Positions 42,060-55,500 of a DNA stretch of 64,000 bases are shown here, piece after piece (the stretch's first letter is position 1; the number at the start of each line of letters is the position of its first letter). The position numbers were made by a program, and so were the translations under genes. The stretch is from Thuidium tamariscinum (lineage: Eukaryota; Streptophyta; Bryopsida; Hypnales; Thuidiaceae), in the NCBI GenBank assembly GCA_947034885.2, contig OX344752.2:13826001-13890000 (forward strand). Direction: 5' to 3'. Under the pieces are notes generated by a model. That model saw nothing but the letters and a program-made list of their open reading frames with translations. It did not search any database and was not told the DNA's origin.

Positions 42060-45045
42060 AGTATAGAAAGTGTGAGCCTATGAGCCTAGTATTCTATATA
42101 CCTATAGTATAGGTATATACATTATAGACACCTCAATGATTATAGTGTATTTATATTCTAAATACCTATATTATAGGTGTTCATGTTGTAAATATCTTCA
42201 ATGAGTGTAGTATACTTACTTATACTTAGGTTCAAGGCTCATAGACTCACACTTCTATGCTCACATACTAGCATCATTGCATTAGATGTAGCGTAAACCT
42301 GCCTATGACAAGCCAACTACCTATAACAAGCATCTAGAGAACTACCCATTAGAGTTACTTATATCAAGTCATAGAAGACTTTTCTAATAAATGGGATTAG
42401 GACTAAATTGGGTTGATTTGTCACTATAATCAATGCTTTGTAGATGGTCATGGAATTTCTAATAATTGTTATAGAACAATTACATCTTTATAGTGTAGAT
42501 TAGTGATAAAAAATTATTTTTTTATTCATGCTTGTAATAGCCATATTTGGAAAATATTATATCTACTTTAGGTAGTAGACTAACCACCTATAGAAACACT
42601 TTTTGTTGATTTGATGTAGTATAGACTTATTTCAGTCTATTGGGCAATACACTTCAAAAATTCATAAAAGATTCATAGTTTGCCCAAAAAATAAAATGTT
42701 GATTGCTTCCTTCATTTTTCACATTTGTCTCTATATCGAAAAAAATCTAAATTTTTTAATTAAAAACAACACAAAGAATTGATGTAAATTCTTTAAAATC
42801 AATTTCTTATAAATTCTTCATGAAGATCTATCAAGTTGTTATATGACATTGACATACTTGTTTGATATGCCTTTTGGAAGTAGGAAACAAATCTTTAAAT
42901 CTAGTCTCTATATTATGTGTGGCATCAAACAACCATAGAGTCTACAACTTTGACAAGATTGACAAAGGTAAAGATTTAGTGGGCACTATGGAATTATGGT
43001 CACTAAAGTTGAAATAGGTAATACAACATTTGGATCTTTTCTGTTTGGGTCAACAAATTTATAGTTTTAGCTAAAGCAAAATGAGAATTAAATCAATATG
43101 ACATTTTGAATTTAAGTACTTTATGGAGTAACTAAAAAAAACTATTATATACCAAGCATAAATGGTGATTTATATTGAACTCACTCAAGTCCAATTTAGT
43201 GACCTCTCTAAGAGAGAGCCATGATAATTCTCTTACTAATATAGAGATGTATATGGAGATTCAATTTGGTTAAAAATGAAATAGATTTGTTGACAATTTT
43301 TGACCAAATAAATGTTGTGATAATCTTGGAGTTAAAATTAGTTTAGAACTTCATTTATATAGAATCTATTTGTTGAGTGCTAGGGACTGAGGAACATATT
43401 AAATTTTTTTTCCAAATTTAGCAATGCTAAAGAGACAATACTTTAAAAAATTTACATATGCTTTTTTTAATGGTTTCAAATTTCTATGTTTAGCAAATAA
43501 GACTTTGCTTCATGTCATTCCAACCATTCTTGTAAAAGTTGTACGATTCTTATAATTTTTATCTCACCAATGTTGACACTTAAGCAAATTTTCTTCAAAA
43601 AAGTTACTATTTTTTCTTACTAATTGGATAGGTAGGTGCGTTTCCAAAACCTTGGTTTTATTCCAATTTTTTTAATCCTATAATGACCTAGAAGGTTTCA
43701 TCCAAAAAACAATTATTGGTAGAATAATTGTAATTTTCATAGGATTTTTCCCCTTTAATGTTGAAAAACTAAAATTCATCTTTCAAGGCTTTAATATCCA
43801 TATAAAAATTCATGTTATCCTTGGCATCAAGCTAAGGAATTGAATGATTCATATCATCTTCTTATATTATTGTTCAATCTTGTAACCATCATAGATTGTA
43901 TTGTAAAGAAGACACATTGTTCTCTAAAGAATGCAAGTGGAGTTTAATGCAGAGGATGGCTTGCTTTGCACTACACTTACATGCCATGTTCAAGATACTA
44001 TACAATACTAAATTGCAAACACGAGGCCAAAAGTGGCATTAGTACTTGATAGACTTTGCTATATGCCACGCATTCCTAAGCCCATGCCTACAATTCATCA
44101 ACATCCATGGGCCCTTCTAGATCCTAAAATGATACTTGTAGGTTGTCCACCATCTATAACTCAATGTCATTGCAATTGAGGTGGTTGTCTCTTGGCACCA
44201 AGGATTGACTAAAAGATTTGTTGTCTAATCATGACACACTCTTGGACCAATACCTTGATTTCATATAATAGCCCACCTATTCTTTGTGTAGTCTCATTGT
44301 AATAGCATATGCTATGGACATCGCATTTGACATCTCCTCTATGACAATGGTTTACATTATCTCCATGATGAAGGTGGAGATGTGGAAGTGCATCCATAGC
44401 ACAAAGTTCATCTTATACCCCAAGGCCAATACCAACAACTAATCTTTCAAGGTTCCTATATTTGTGTAAAAATTTTAAGAATGATAAAAAAGAAGCCTAA
44501 AAAAGATCTTGACTTTGAACCATGTTCCTAATATTTTCAATGATAAAATATTGAAACCCTTAGTAGGTCATTATCTTCAATTTTTATATTTGAAGCTCCA
44601 AAGTGGTAGTAAAAAATGTTATAGTGGTGTTCCAAATTTCAACATTCATTCACATATTGGATGCATTATCTTATATTATATAATCATTTTTCATGATTCC
44701 ATTTTCATCAAAAATTTAAATATTTCATCAAAAAAAAATTAATTTGAAGTGTTCTAGAAAAAACAAACTATATGCTTTGTGTTCATTTTTAAGCCAAATT
44801 ATTTATTTCTAGTGCAATCTAGAACTATTTCTCTCCCCCTAAAGCCATGGTCATCACTCGTAGTATAGAAAGTAACACAATCCTAGTTGAATAATCTAGT
44901 ATTTTTATAGTAGATGTGCAATAACATTGAGTAGCCTTCAACAAGGTTGCTTTTTCTTATGTAGAGTTCTCACCCACAAAATTCATCCATTCATTATGAC
45001 TATAAGTTTCGGATTTGAAATAGTAGTAGTACATTTATGGTAGTC
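42060..45045. other. AT-rich intergenic stretch
   Basis: No credible exons. Short palindromic AT-rich blocks (for example around 42095-42185, CCTATAGTATAGG) are present but I cannot assign them to an element. Nothing else was found. Confidence 0.5.
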
Positions 45046-45051
45046 TCCAAT

Positions 45052-46027
45052 CATTAGAAGAAAACAAGGGATTTTGCAACTATGATTTGCAACCAATTTT
45101 GTAGTTGCATTAGACATTTGTAACTAGGTGACAATCTAAAGACTATAATTGCAATGGATAAGTCACATTAGTTGCAAGCTAGTTGCAAAGTTGTTTCTCA
45201 TTTGATAACCTCTGTAGAACTTCATTGATCAACTCTTCTAACATAGTTGTTGATGTGGAACTTGCTTGTCACAACTAGTTTGCAACTAGCTTGCAACTAG
45301 TTTATTTGTAGATTTTGAAGTTTTAATCTCAACTATTTGTAGATTTTAGAATCTTTAATCTATCTTCTTTTTTAGATTAGCAATTCAAATATTGATATTG
45401 ATAGATTTCACTACTTTAGAAGAAATTTCAATTTTGTAGATTCTTACAATTTGTAGATTACTATAGATTATAGAAATCTACAAATTGTAGAAATCTACAA
45501 ATTATAAAAATGTACAAAATATGGAAATATTAGATTTTCATCATCAAAATTCATTATATAAGATTGCTATAACTTATGATTCTTATATATTTGATCTAAT
45601 GGTACTCCTAACAATTAATATGCAATAATTGATATAAGACTTAACCCCAAAAGGACCAATGACAACATAACTATTTCAGGTAGGTGCGTGTGACTAGAGA
45701 TTTCTATGTTTGGGGACCAAAATTTAATAGAAGGTGTAAATGAGGAATATCTTTTAAGGCCCAACAATTTTTGTGACTTTTGATTGCACACAAATACTAC
45801 TCAACAACCGTGATGAATACTAGATGTAGAATGCCTCACAATTTTTTTTCTTTTTCATTCTTATAACTCTAAACTTCATTTTGCAACTACTTGGCAACTA
45901 CTTGGCAACTATAACAATATAGACATCAAATTTAAAGCAAATATAGAGGACTATAGTTGCAAGGTAGTTGCATAGGACATATAGTTGCATTGCAGTTGGT
46001 TGTGGTGGACACATTTTTCTTCTAGTG
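45052..46027. mobile_element. Non-autonomous CACTA-type element with AAT duplication
   Basis: The left end is CATTAGAAGAAAA (CACTA with one change) and the right end TTTTTCTTCTAGTG. The direct repeat AAT flanks it at 45049-45051 and 46028-46030. Both subterminal zones are crowded with copies of TTGCAACTA in both orientations (TTGCAACTAGC, TAGTTGCAA), as expected for transposase-binding repeats of CACTA elements. At 976 bp there is no transposase frame. Confidence 0.85.
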
Positions 46028-46030
46028 AAT

Positions 46031-48835
46031 TTCTCTTTGCTAATTCTAGGATTAGACACTCATCAAAAAAATTTATTAGAAAAGAAGGTTTGCCAAAACA
46101 CTTTAAGAATCTTAGTTGAGTATTGGCCTAATGGTCCAACCATTTGATACCAATAACATAGATTGGCTCATTACTGAGTTAAAAAATATCTTTATATAGA
46201 TATGGGGTGGTAGAAGGTGAAGCAAACAATGTGGAATTTGTAATGAAAATTAGAAGGAGCTCAATTGCTCATAGTTAAGTCAAGAAAAAGAATTGTCATC
46301 AAATTAAAATTTTCAAACCTCATTTAGGCATAATAGAATAATTTTCTCAAAAAACTTTGAACTAAAAAAAGTTGGGAAATGAAGTTAAGTTTCATCAATC
46401 TCCAATCTTTTCTTTTAAATTTGAAGTCTCTACTCAAAAGTTATGGATGAATTTTAGAGAGGGTGTTTGAAAATGTTAATCCCTTAAAGCCTATTGTCCC
46501 CTTGAGGAACAATTTGGAGTTTGGGCAGGTTTCAATCTTGGAGAGATAACTTAGTGTATAAAAACAAACTATGTGTGTGAAAGTGATTTTTTGACCTTTT
46601 TATACTTTCTTATAAACTATGATTTCAACATATAATTTTGAGATGTGCTTAACAACGACTATAGGCTTCTATTGCCAAAAATTTTGAATTCAAATAACAT
46701 ATGAAATGATTATTAGAGTAGGTTGAAAAATGAACTAAACTGCCATGTTTTTCAACTCAAATATTTATAGGGAATGCATTTAAATGGATATCAAATAAAT
46801 ATTCAAGAAAAATAAACTTTCAATGAAAAATATTTTTGACAATTTTTTGTTCATTTTTTAGACAATTTTTTCTTATATAAAATAGGGGTGTAAAAGTTAT
46901 TTTCAGCTCTACAGTGTATTTTTTTACTTCCAAAATTTGTAACTAATTTTAATCAAAAAATAAAAATATCAATAATTCAAGTTATAAACTTTCAAAGTAG
47001 AAGAACATTCTCATATTTTTTTCTTTTCTTTTTATTTAAATTTTAGGACATAAAATAGGGGGTCCAAAATATTCTCACGTGTAGTGTCTAAAGGTTACTG
47101 TAAGTTATCTCCCCGGGGTTTCAATGAACTCAATTTTAAGTGAAATTTTTTGAAACTTTGTCATAATATAGGAAAAATTATTATATTCATGGGAATATAA
47201 TTTTTATTTCAATTGGTGCCTAGGAGCAAAAGTCATACCACAAAATCCCAAATTTTAATTCAGTAGGCAAAAAAATAAATCCCAAAAAACTTGAAATTAA
47301 TTTTAAATTAAAAAAAATCTTATATATTATATTTTTGTTTATGTGTGAAGCTTTGATTCATTCCATTTGGATTAGTTATGTGAAAGTTATGAACAATCTT
47401 GTTTTTTAGGCAGTTTGAGCATCTTTTTGAAAAAATAACTTATAGGATTCATTTGTGAATGCAATTTTCATAGTTTTTAAAAAAAAAAATTGCTTCACAT
47501 GGTTAGATTTTCTTGCTAGAACAATCTCACCATTGTGATTATTGTGTTTTGATCTCATCTTAGAGCTATTAATGATGTAATTTTTCTTTCAATCTCAAAC
47601 CTACCTATATTTAATAATTTTTTAAAGAATAAAAATTAAGCATTTTTTTATTTGAAATTTTTTTCCTAGACTTTCAACTCAATTTTTAAATACAATTTTT
47701 TTTTAATTCAAAGTCCATAATGCAAAAAATTCAACAAATGGCAATCAAAGTCATTTGAAATTGTAGAATAATGAGAAAAAAATTATTTTTTCCAACTTGA
47801 ATGCTCATATCTTCCAATCTATACAGTCAAACTTCATGAAATTTTTACTACATTATCTCAAACAAACAAAGTACAAGATCCCATGATTAAATTCTATTAA
47901 ACATTTTTTTTTGTTCTTTTCAATGAATGCAACAAAAATGGCAGTTTTGAGTGGTTTTTGATAGAAAAATGGCCTTGGGCCTTTAGGGGTTAAAAAAGAG
48001 ACCATGTAGATTGCAAGATATTAGCATCTGAATGCTCTAAAAAAATTCACCTTGTACAAAGTAAGGTAGCTACACTTCAAAGGATGACAATCAAATGAAA
48101 ATAGTCCAAAACAATTGTGCTTCTTTAGACTCATGGTTGACGGTAAGTAGAGTACTTGCCTAAAAATTTCAAGTTATTTGGAATTGTACAACATATAGGA
48201 AAAAAATAGTAAGTAGAAAAAAATACTAAATGATTCAAAATACAAAATTACTCGTAATTTAATTATGGAATTGAAAAATTGGAGACCCAATGGTAGGATT
48301 GTTGTAATAAATAATTTACATCCTATGATTTTATTTTTTTCTAAAAATATTGAAAATTGAGTAAAATAAAGAACTTCAAAGTTTATTGTAGAATAAAGAA
48401 TCCATACCGATTTACAAACAAAAACTTCCCATAAATTTTGACTTGTTGATCGAAATGGAATGATTCAAGGCTTTGCATACATACATAAATAAAGAAAATC
48501 AATTTCAATTTTTTTTAAGAAAAAAAGTGATTTTTCCAATTTGCCCAAAGCTCCAAACTACCCTTTTACAAAAGAAAACATATTACGCTATAACTTTTGA
48601 TTCATATTTTCAAATAACCTAATTTTTAATACAGATAAAAGATATTTTTTGTTCCCACCTTCTGTTAAAATTTGGAATCAAATATGAAAACTTTAGTCAC
48701 ATGCAATTATGTGCCCAAAATTGCTATGTTGCCAAATTTAACAAGTTAGTCCTCTAGGGATTAATAACAAAAATAGACATTTTGAAGGTATAATTATGGT
48801 TGAAATGAGTATCTACTTTAGAGATGTATGGACAT
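46031..48835. other. AT-rich intergenic stretch with family D remnant
   Basis: About 47995-48765 is a left-truncated copy of family D: ATGTAGATTGCAAGATA, AATTGTACAACAT and CCAAAATTGCTATGTTGCCA match 6.7-7.5 kb. Just before it, at about 47930-47990, another end of the same family is visible (GGCCTTTAGGGGTTAA). No genes were found. Confidence 0.5.
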
Positions 48836-49093
48836 CATTAGATGAAATCTGAGGGCATTACAAGGCCGTTTCGGGTTTGTTCCCGAAACGGCTCCCAATG
48901 CCGCTGTTCGTTGTCAGGCTGATTTTTATCAAAAAAAAAAAAATTGGATCCTAAAATATGAAAGTAAGTCCTAAAAGAAATTAATTACATGGCAGAGTCA
49001 CGACCACGTAGGATTCGAGTTCACAGGGCAGAAATTGCGTTCCCGCAGTTTGGGAACCTGTAGTCTCCTAATGCCTTCAAATTTCATCTAATG
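48836..49093. mobile_element. TIR element, family E, copy 1
   Basis: Terminal repeats CATTAGATGAAATCTGAGGG and the complement of its 3' end (TCAAATTTCATCTAATG). The interior contains an inverted CCGTTTCGGG...CCCGAAACGG hairpin and GGCAGAGTCACGACCACGTA. It is similar throughout to 51524-51807. No clear target duplication. The interior is richer in GC than its surroundings. The ends resemble the CACTA-type termini seen elsewhere in the window. Confidence 0.75.
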
Positions 49094-49099
49094 TTAAGA

Positions 49100-51220
49100 G
49101 GGACTTTTGAAATTCTCAAATCATCATTTGGAGTGTTGATGTACATGATGTTGAACTTAGTAAAATTAGTTATCAATTTTATATTTTTAGTTTTTTTAGG
49201 TGCATATCCTCGTGCATATCTAATCAAGTCTAGTTTAACACCTTATAGATTGGAGGGTAGTCTACATTTCCAAAAGTGTGAAGATGTATTATAAATTGAA
49301 ATTGAAATTAATAGTTTAATGTTGACCCTCAAATAAATGTTATAAAATATGATTGATAGACCATATCCATATTTATATCTACTAGTATACAAACTAATAC
49401 ATTTCAATAAAATGTGAAGCTAGAAATTGAAAATTACTTCTAAAATTGATTATAAATTGAATATTTGTGATTTTTACAATATTTTTTCCCTTGAAGTTCA
49501 AAATGGTAAGTGTTAATTTTAATAATTTTTTTTAAGATTATGATTTATTTTTTTATTCAAGTCTTTTGTGAAGAGCCATTTTTTGGATTGCAAAGATTAT
49601 TTTTAAGGGCCAAATTGACCAATATCTATTAACTAATAAAACATCTGTAAAATAAAATCTTTAGAATCTATATTGTATAAATGTTGAAGAATGAACACAA
49701 GAATTTTGAAAAATTATGAATGAAAAAATGCATTTTTGTATACTTGGGATATACTTGCATTTGTCTATTGTTCAAAATTTGAATACTTTGTCCTTTAGGA
49801 ATCAAGTATTACAAACCATTTTATAAAAAAAAGTACTTATGATTTTTGCATTTAAATTTCTATGAAAAAGATTCATTGCGAAATTAGATTTTAACGTGTT
49901 AAAGACTCTTGGAGTTGAGAGTCAATCACATTGAAATTAGGTAGAGAATTCTTATTGTAAAAGCTTTGAAACCATTTTTAGGGTTGATGTGAATAGAATA
50001 AGTTTATTACATTCATGTTTGTACATATGTACATATGCATGTATATAAGATCATATTATTTTCATTCTATTAATACTTTTCAATTTGACATTGAAATAAA
50101 TAATGATTAGAAAGGCTTTGAACAACTTTTAGAACTCTAAACTCCTTTTGATTAAACATTATTAACATTTATACAATCCATATATGATATTTTCATGATT
50201 TTTCTTTCTCATGTAATTCACACCTAATGCTTCATGTAATATTCTCCACTTGGAACTTGAAAGCAAAATATTAAAACTTACCAAAGGTAGAGTCTTTTTG
50301 TTTTGTTTTGAACATGCTTCAAGAAGCTCATATGAGACCTTAGGCATTCAAGCAACTAATCTTTTCCTTGCAACATGGTCTATGAATTGCAAAGAAACAA
50401 ACGAGGAAACAAACTTTTGAGGAAAGTTCTTAGATGGCATGGTTCTTGTGACAATTCAATCCATTTTCAATTTGTTCTAGTAAACATCATTAATCTCACT
50501 CTCATACTTTAAGGGCCTATTAGTAACTCTCTAAATGGTAGAAAAGTTTTTTTCAAACCACACCAACACCTTATTTTTGCACCATGTTGCCTTTTTGCAC
50601 CATTTCAAAATAAATCTATTTTTTGCTAAATAAAACTAGACTATCATTGCCCAATTCTTATTCACTACTTTTTAAAATGTTGATGAAGTTCTAATTTTGG
50701 ATGAAAAATACATGAGTATGTTTAAGAAGTGTATTTTGATCCAAAAGATGAATAAATACAATATTTTGTCAAAATTTAAATGATTGGCATCTCTGCATTC
50801 TATGGCCTCGTTCATACAAGATAAGGATAAGCTTTAGAATTGGTCAAACTTTGTAGATAAAACAAAATATATTATAGAATTTTCCAAGGAAGAGTCCAAC
50901 ATTTGCTTAAAGAAAAGTACATTGACTGAGGGTATTATAGGGACTTATGCTAATTAATTGACATTTTACACTATATAAATATCTCCTTTTGTTGTACATC
51001 AATAGTTATTAAAGTGTCTAGGGGCTATATATCATGTTTCAAACATCTACAATTTTCCATAAGTAGTCTCTTTAATTTTTGGTCCACTTAATACCTCTAT
51101 TCAATATTGAACCGTTGATAGGAAAAACTATAGAGATAGGCATATGAAGTCTTGTACTTAGAAAAAACTAATTTGAACTTGAATTTTTTAGTTTCTATCA
51201 ATTTGACAATAAGACATAAC
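49100..51220. other. AT-rich intergenic stretch
   Basis: No sustained reading frame or recognisable element between family E copy 1 and the family A MITE at 51223. Confidence 0.5.
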
Positions 51221-51222
51221 TA

Positions 51223-51491
51223 AGGTAGGTACACCCCAAATGGCACTTGACCTAAAAGCGCCATCTACAATGTGCATACATTTCCAAAATCAGTCATGTA
51301 CTTAGTTTATAGATGGCGCTTTCAAAAATAGGCTTTGACCGTTAATAACTTTTGCATACGGTATCCAAATCCATTGTTCTTTAGTGCATTGGAACATGCT
51401 TTCACTTGCCAACAAGACTGTATAACAATCTGAACAGCATGATAATAGGACCTAGGCACAGTAAGAATAAGTGGCACTTTAGGTGTACCCT
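51223..51491. mobile_element. TA-flanked MITE, family A, copy 3
   Basis: Ends AGGTAGGTACACCCC and GGTGTACCCT, flanked by TA. It is 269 bp and close to 23152-23424 over its full length, with interior GATGGCGCTTTCA in both copies. Non-coding. Confidence 0.85.
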
Positions 51492-51523
51492 TACTGCCAA
51501 CACTGAGTACCTTCCTAGTGTAA

Positions 51524-51807
51524 CATTAGAAGAAATCTAAGGGCATTACAGGGCTATTTCGGGTCTGTTCCTGAAACAGCTCCCAATGTCGCTGGCTGTT
51601 GTCAGGCCGACTTTAATCCAAAAAAATAAAAAAATAAAAAATAGAGGTCCTGAAATATGAAAATAAGTCCAAAAAACATTTGAAAAATAAATAAATAATT
51701 ACGTGGCAGAGTCGCGACCACATAGGATTCGAGTTCACATGGCAAAAACTGCGTTCCCGCAGTTCAAGAACCCACAGTTTTCTAATGCCCTCAAATTTCA
51801 TCTAATG
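51524..51807. mobile_element. TIR element, family E, copy 2
   Basis: CATTAGAAGAAATCTAAGGG at the left and CCCTCAAATTTCATCTAATG at the right. The interior matches 48836-49093, including the inverted GGCTATTTCGGG / CCTGAAACAGC hairpin and GGATTCGAGTTCACA. Same orientation as copy 1. No clear target duplication. Confidence 0.75.
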
Positions 51808-51837
51808 ACATTGTGGAAGTCAGCAAAAGCAATTCTA

Positions 51838-52046
51838 AGGGAGAGGCACCCAATGGTGTCCCTGTATCCAATGCCGTCCATTTCTACAGCACACAATCAT
51901 TTCAGGCTATAAGCAATACATGGCTTATTTCTTTTGACTAAAACAATAAGCAGTCTACAGTCCCGTTACATTTCTATTCTAGAATGAATGATTGACTTAG
52001 AAACGGACGGCATTGGGTGCAGGTGCGCCATTGGATGCCTCTCCCT
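51838..52046. mobile_element. TA-flanked MITE, family C
   Basis: About 50-bp inverted ends: AGGGAGAGGCACCCAATGG at the left against CCATTGGATGCCTCTCCCT at the right, continuing through CCAATGCCGTCC and GGACGGCATTGG. TA flanks both ends. It is 209 bp and non-coding. It lies 476 bp before the PSS1 start codon, so inside the likely promoter. Confidence 0.85.
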
Positions 52047-52049
52047 TAA

Positions 52050-52521
52050 TTACGAAATACTTCAAATAGTTTTTCAATTCAAACTCCATAAGAAAGTCCG
52101 CCAGAATAAGGTAAATCGGTATATTCACCAAGAGCATCTCCAAATGTGCAATTACCGAGGGTGGAGTGTACGCGTCGTTCGCCGATGGCGCCTTCCTTCA
52201 CGACCCCGTCACGCCACGCAGCGACCGCGGCGCCACAGTGGCGATGGCGGTGACGAACTTCGTCCCACTCAGCTCGCCAGCGCACCCCGCCACCCAGATA
52301 GAAACTTGTCCAGTCACCATCTCTCCTTCGCTGCGACCTCTGCCGGCCCCCCGAGCATCTCATTCCTTCCTACGAAGATTTCAATTGCATGCCTCCTCTG
52401 TCTGACAAAAAACGGATCCCGTGCGTTTCAATCCCCCAAGCAAGCTTACTCTCCACACTGACCCTGCCACACTTGGGTCGCTACGCTTTGATCGCTTCGA
52501 GAATAGTCGTAGTGTGTGAGG
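52050..52521 (+). promoter_or_regulatory. Probable promoter and leader of PSS1
   Basis: A sharp change to CpG-rich sequence starts at about 52150 and runs to the PSS1 ATG at 52522. Overlapping frames on both strands here have no protein signature. I read this as a CpG-rich promoter and 5' UTR, bounded on the left by the family C MITE. Confidence 0.4.
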
Positions 52522-55500
52522 ATGAGCTCCCGAGGGGGCGCCGCGACGGAGAAGGAGTGGAAAGACGGCAAGGGCGAGCAGACGGGGGGCGAATTGGTGC
52601 GCTCCGATAGCCAACGGAAGGCACACAGCGTGTTGAGCGATTTGGACCCTTGGACGGCGTGGTTGTACAAACCACACACGCTCATCTTCTCCTTCTTCGG
52701 AGCCGCTCTGCTTGTGTACGTTCAGCATTGTGTACACCTTGCTTTTTGGGCTTTGATCGTAATTGTACTGATGCGCAATGGAGTGGTTTTCGAGTGTTGG
52801 AATTCTTTTCGTGGTGCTAGGGCGTCAGGGGCTGGGAAGATTTTAGCTGCTTAACCCCTAAATGACAAGAGACTCCAAAGTGGGACCAATTTTCGGGTGG
52901 GTCGTTCTTTTGTTTAACTTTCTTTATTTGCTCATTAACGCGTGGATTGTTCATCACTGATTCTATTATTGTGAAATCTAACACCCCGTGATTCATATTT
53001 TTCATGGTATGAGCAATAAAAATTGCCGTTTTGAAATTATGAATCCTTGGTCCTTTAGGGAGCAATACTACCGGAGAGGCTGAATTTTTGTAATTCGCTC
53101 AGTCTGGCTTGTTGGGGAGGAGTGATGAGATTTGGCCTTTGGAGAGTCTCAGGTTGAATTTTGTGAGTCCTTGTTGGTAGCGATCTTGGAGGGGGAATTA
53201 ATTATTGATATTGTGTTGAATCCCAGTTAATTGTTTATGAGCATTGACATTGAGCATGAGGTTTGGGGTGGTTATTGAAACCTTACACAAAATCCAGTGC
53301 TCCGAAGAGTGTCTCTTTAATGAAAGCACTCACGTGTATTGAATTTTAAACTCTGACAGTAGTTTCTCTGATAGACCCGTAAGTAACTTCTAGATACCAT
53401 CAGAAAGAGAGTCTTTGCCATGATTCATTGGGAGATGTCTCCATCGTACATAGGGAAGTCTGCATATAATTATTAAAACCGTAGGTGGCCTCGTGAATTG
53501 TGAGAGTCACTTCATGCTGTTTTTAAAAAGATCTTAAAAACAGTTTAGTGTGACTCCGATTTATGTGAGATGTGGTTTCGCAATTTGTGCTTCTTTTTGG
53601 TGCATGGAAGAATGCTGGCGAATGAACTGATTTGTCCACTGTTGTGCAGCTGGGCTAGTGGTGCTTTGCAGTCTGAGGAGCATGATCCGGATCCTGAGTC
53701 AAATACGAAACGGTGAGTTGATGGTGGAAAGTTCTCTCTGATTGAATTGGTTCTACGCTTTATGAATTGCTGGTGGTTCGAATCGCAAATATTGTCATTT
53801 TTTCGTTTGCAATTCGCGATTTGAGAGTGTTGATTCAGCCTCTGATTTTTGATGATTTAGGTCTCATGTACTCTAAACTGTTGTTCAGGGGTGTGTGGGC
53901 AGTGATTGCAGTTTTCTTGGGTTACTCTGTCCTACAAGCACCCCCAACGTAAGTAAAGGCGATTCACATTTCATCCAATTGATGTCTTCTTAGACCCTGC
54001 TATGTTTTGAATGATTTCCTTCCGGGTCTTTGTTCTTTCTTATTCTGAGTTAGATCCCGCTTCGTCTTCGGGATGTGATTATTGAGGGCTATTCGGTCGC
54101 AGCGCTGTTTGTTTGGGTTCGAGTTTTCATTTGACTGATGTGCTTTTAACCTGTAGGATTTTGGTACGGCCCCATCCAGTATTTTGGCGCTTCATCCATG
54201 GGATGGCAGTGGTTTATCTTGTCTTCCTCACCTTTCTCATATTCCAGGTGCGTCTATATTTTTCTTGTTAGCAAGACTCCAAGGTTCCTGTTGCTTTACT
54301 GTGACTGGTTAGTCCTTTTTATTATAGCTATTTTTCGAATATCCTTGTGTGAAATGCATTGAAAGCTTCATTTCTCGTGTAGACTATCACAAAAACTGTC
54401 AATTTTTCATGTGTTTTTCTATGTTTAATTTCTTGCTTGTATCAATATTGAGTCCTGCCAAACGACACTCAGTTCTTAAATGGCTCAAGGGTGTCCTACT
54501 TGAGTTAAGAATTTGGGAGTATTGTCAATGTCTACTGTGGACTCTCTTCTTTCTAATGGAATAGATTTCTGAAGAGAATAGGCAGAAATGCGATAGAAAT
54601 GTAGACTTCTGAAATGTTGTTTCCTTGTCTGCACCAGAGCCGTGATGGCGCTCGGCAATTTCTGAAGAATTTGCATCCAGATCTTGGCGTTGGTAAATTT
54701 ACAGAACTCTTACCGGCACCATTGTTACAGCAAGTCACTTATCTAACAAAACCTAGCAAGGCATTACACAAGCCTTTTAGAATATCATAGCGAATGTACT
54801 ACAAGGTTCGTAAGTTCTTCCGTTGGACAATAGCGTGGTCAGGTTTCTCTTTATGCAGCTTATTTTTAATGCTTGTTTTCGACTCTTTAGCAGGCACTTA
54901 CTGTACTTTTTTGTGTGCAGAACTGAAGGAGAGGTCATACGGAACTGACTGTAGGATCTACACTCCAGAAAAATCGAACAAATTTTCCAACGTCTATGTA
55001 AGTACGTAGCTTTTATTCAATGCAAATTATTGATTTTTTTTTTACCCAGTATCGCAGTTGTGTTTATTTTTCACTGAGGTCTGAAGGCTAGAGAAATGGT
55101 CATGCCAGCCAGATCTCATTCCAGCTAGATCACTGGGCTCATGCAACGTTTATTTTCTTGCAGGATACATTATTTGACGAGTACGTAGTAGCGCACACCA
55201 TCGGATGGTGGTGCAAAGCCATAATGATTCGAAATCTACCATTTCTGTGGACTCTCTCCATTGCTTTCGAATTTGCAGAAGTAAGCATTTCCTATTACAT
55301 CCAATCATGTGTATGTCGGAGGCTTATGTTTTTGCGGTTCATTTTATTATTATGACAAAATGGGTTTAGAGGTGCACTTGACGTGGATCTAAGGAACACA
55401 TTGCATAGCTTCACTAACATTAGCTTAAATTTTCTGCTCTGGTCATCTGCAGAGAAGTTTTATTCATATGCTCCCAAACTTCAACGAGTGCTGGTGGGAC

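Noticed and set aside
52166..52461. Several overlapping frames before PSS1
   Set aside because: A high-GC leader gives long frames by chance on both strands; none contains family motifs.
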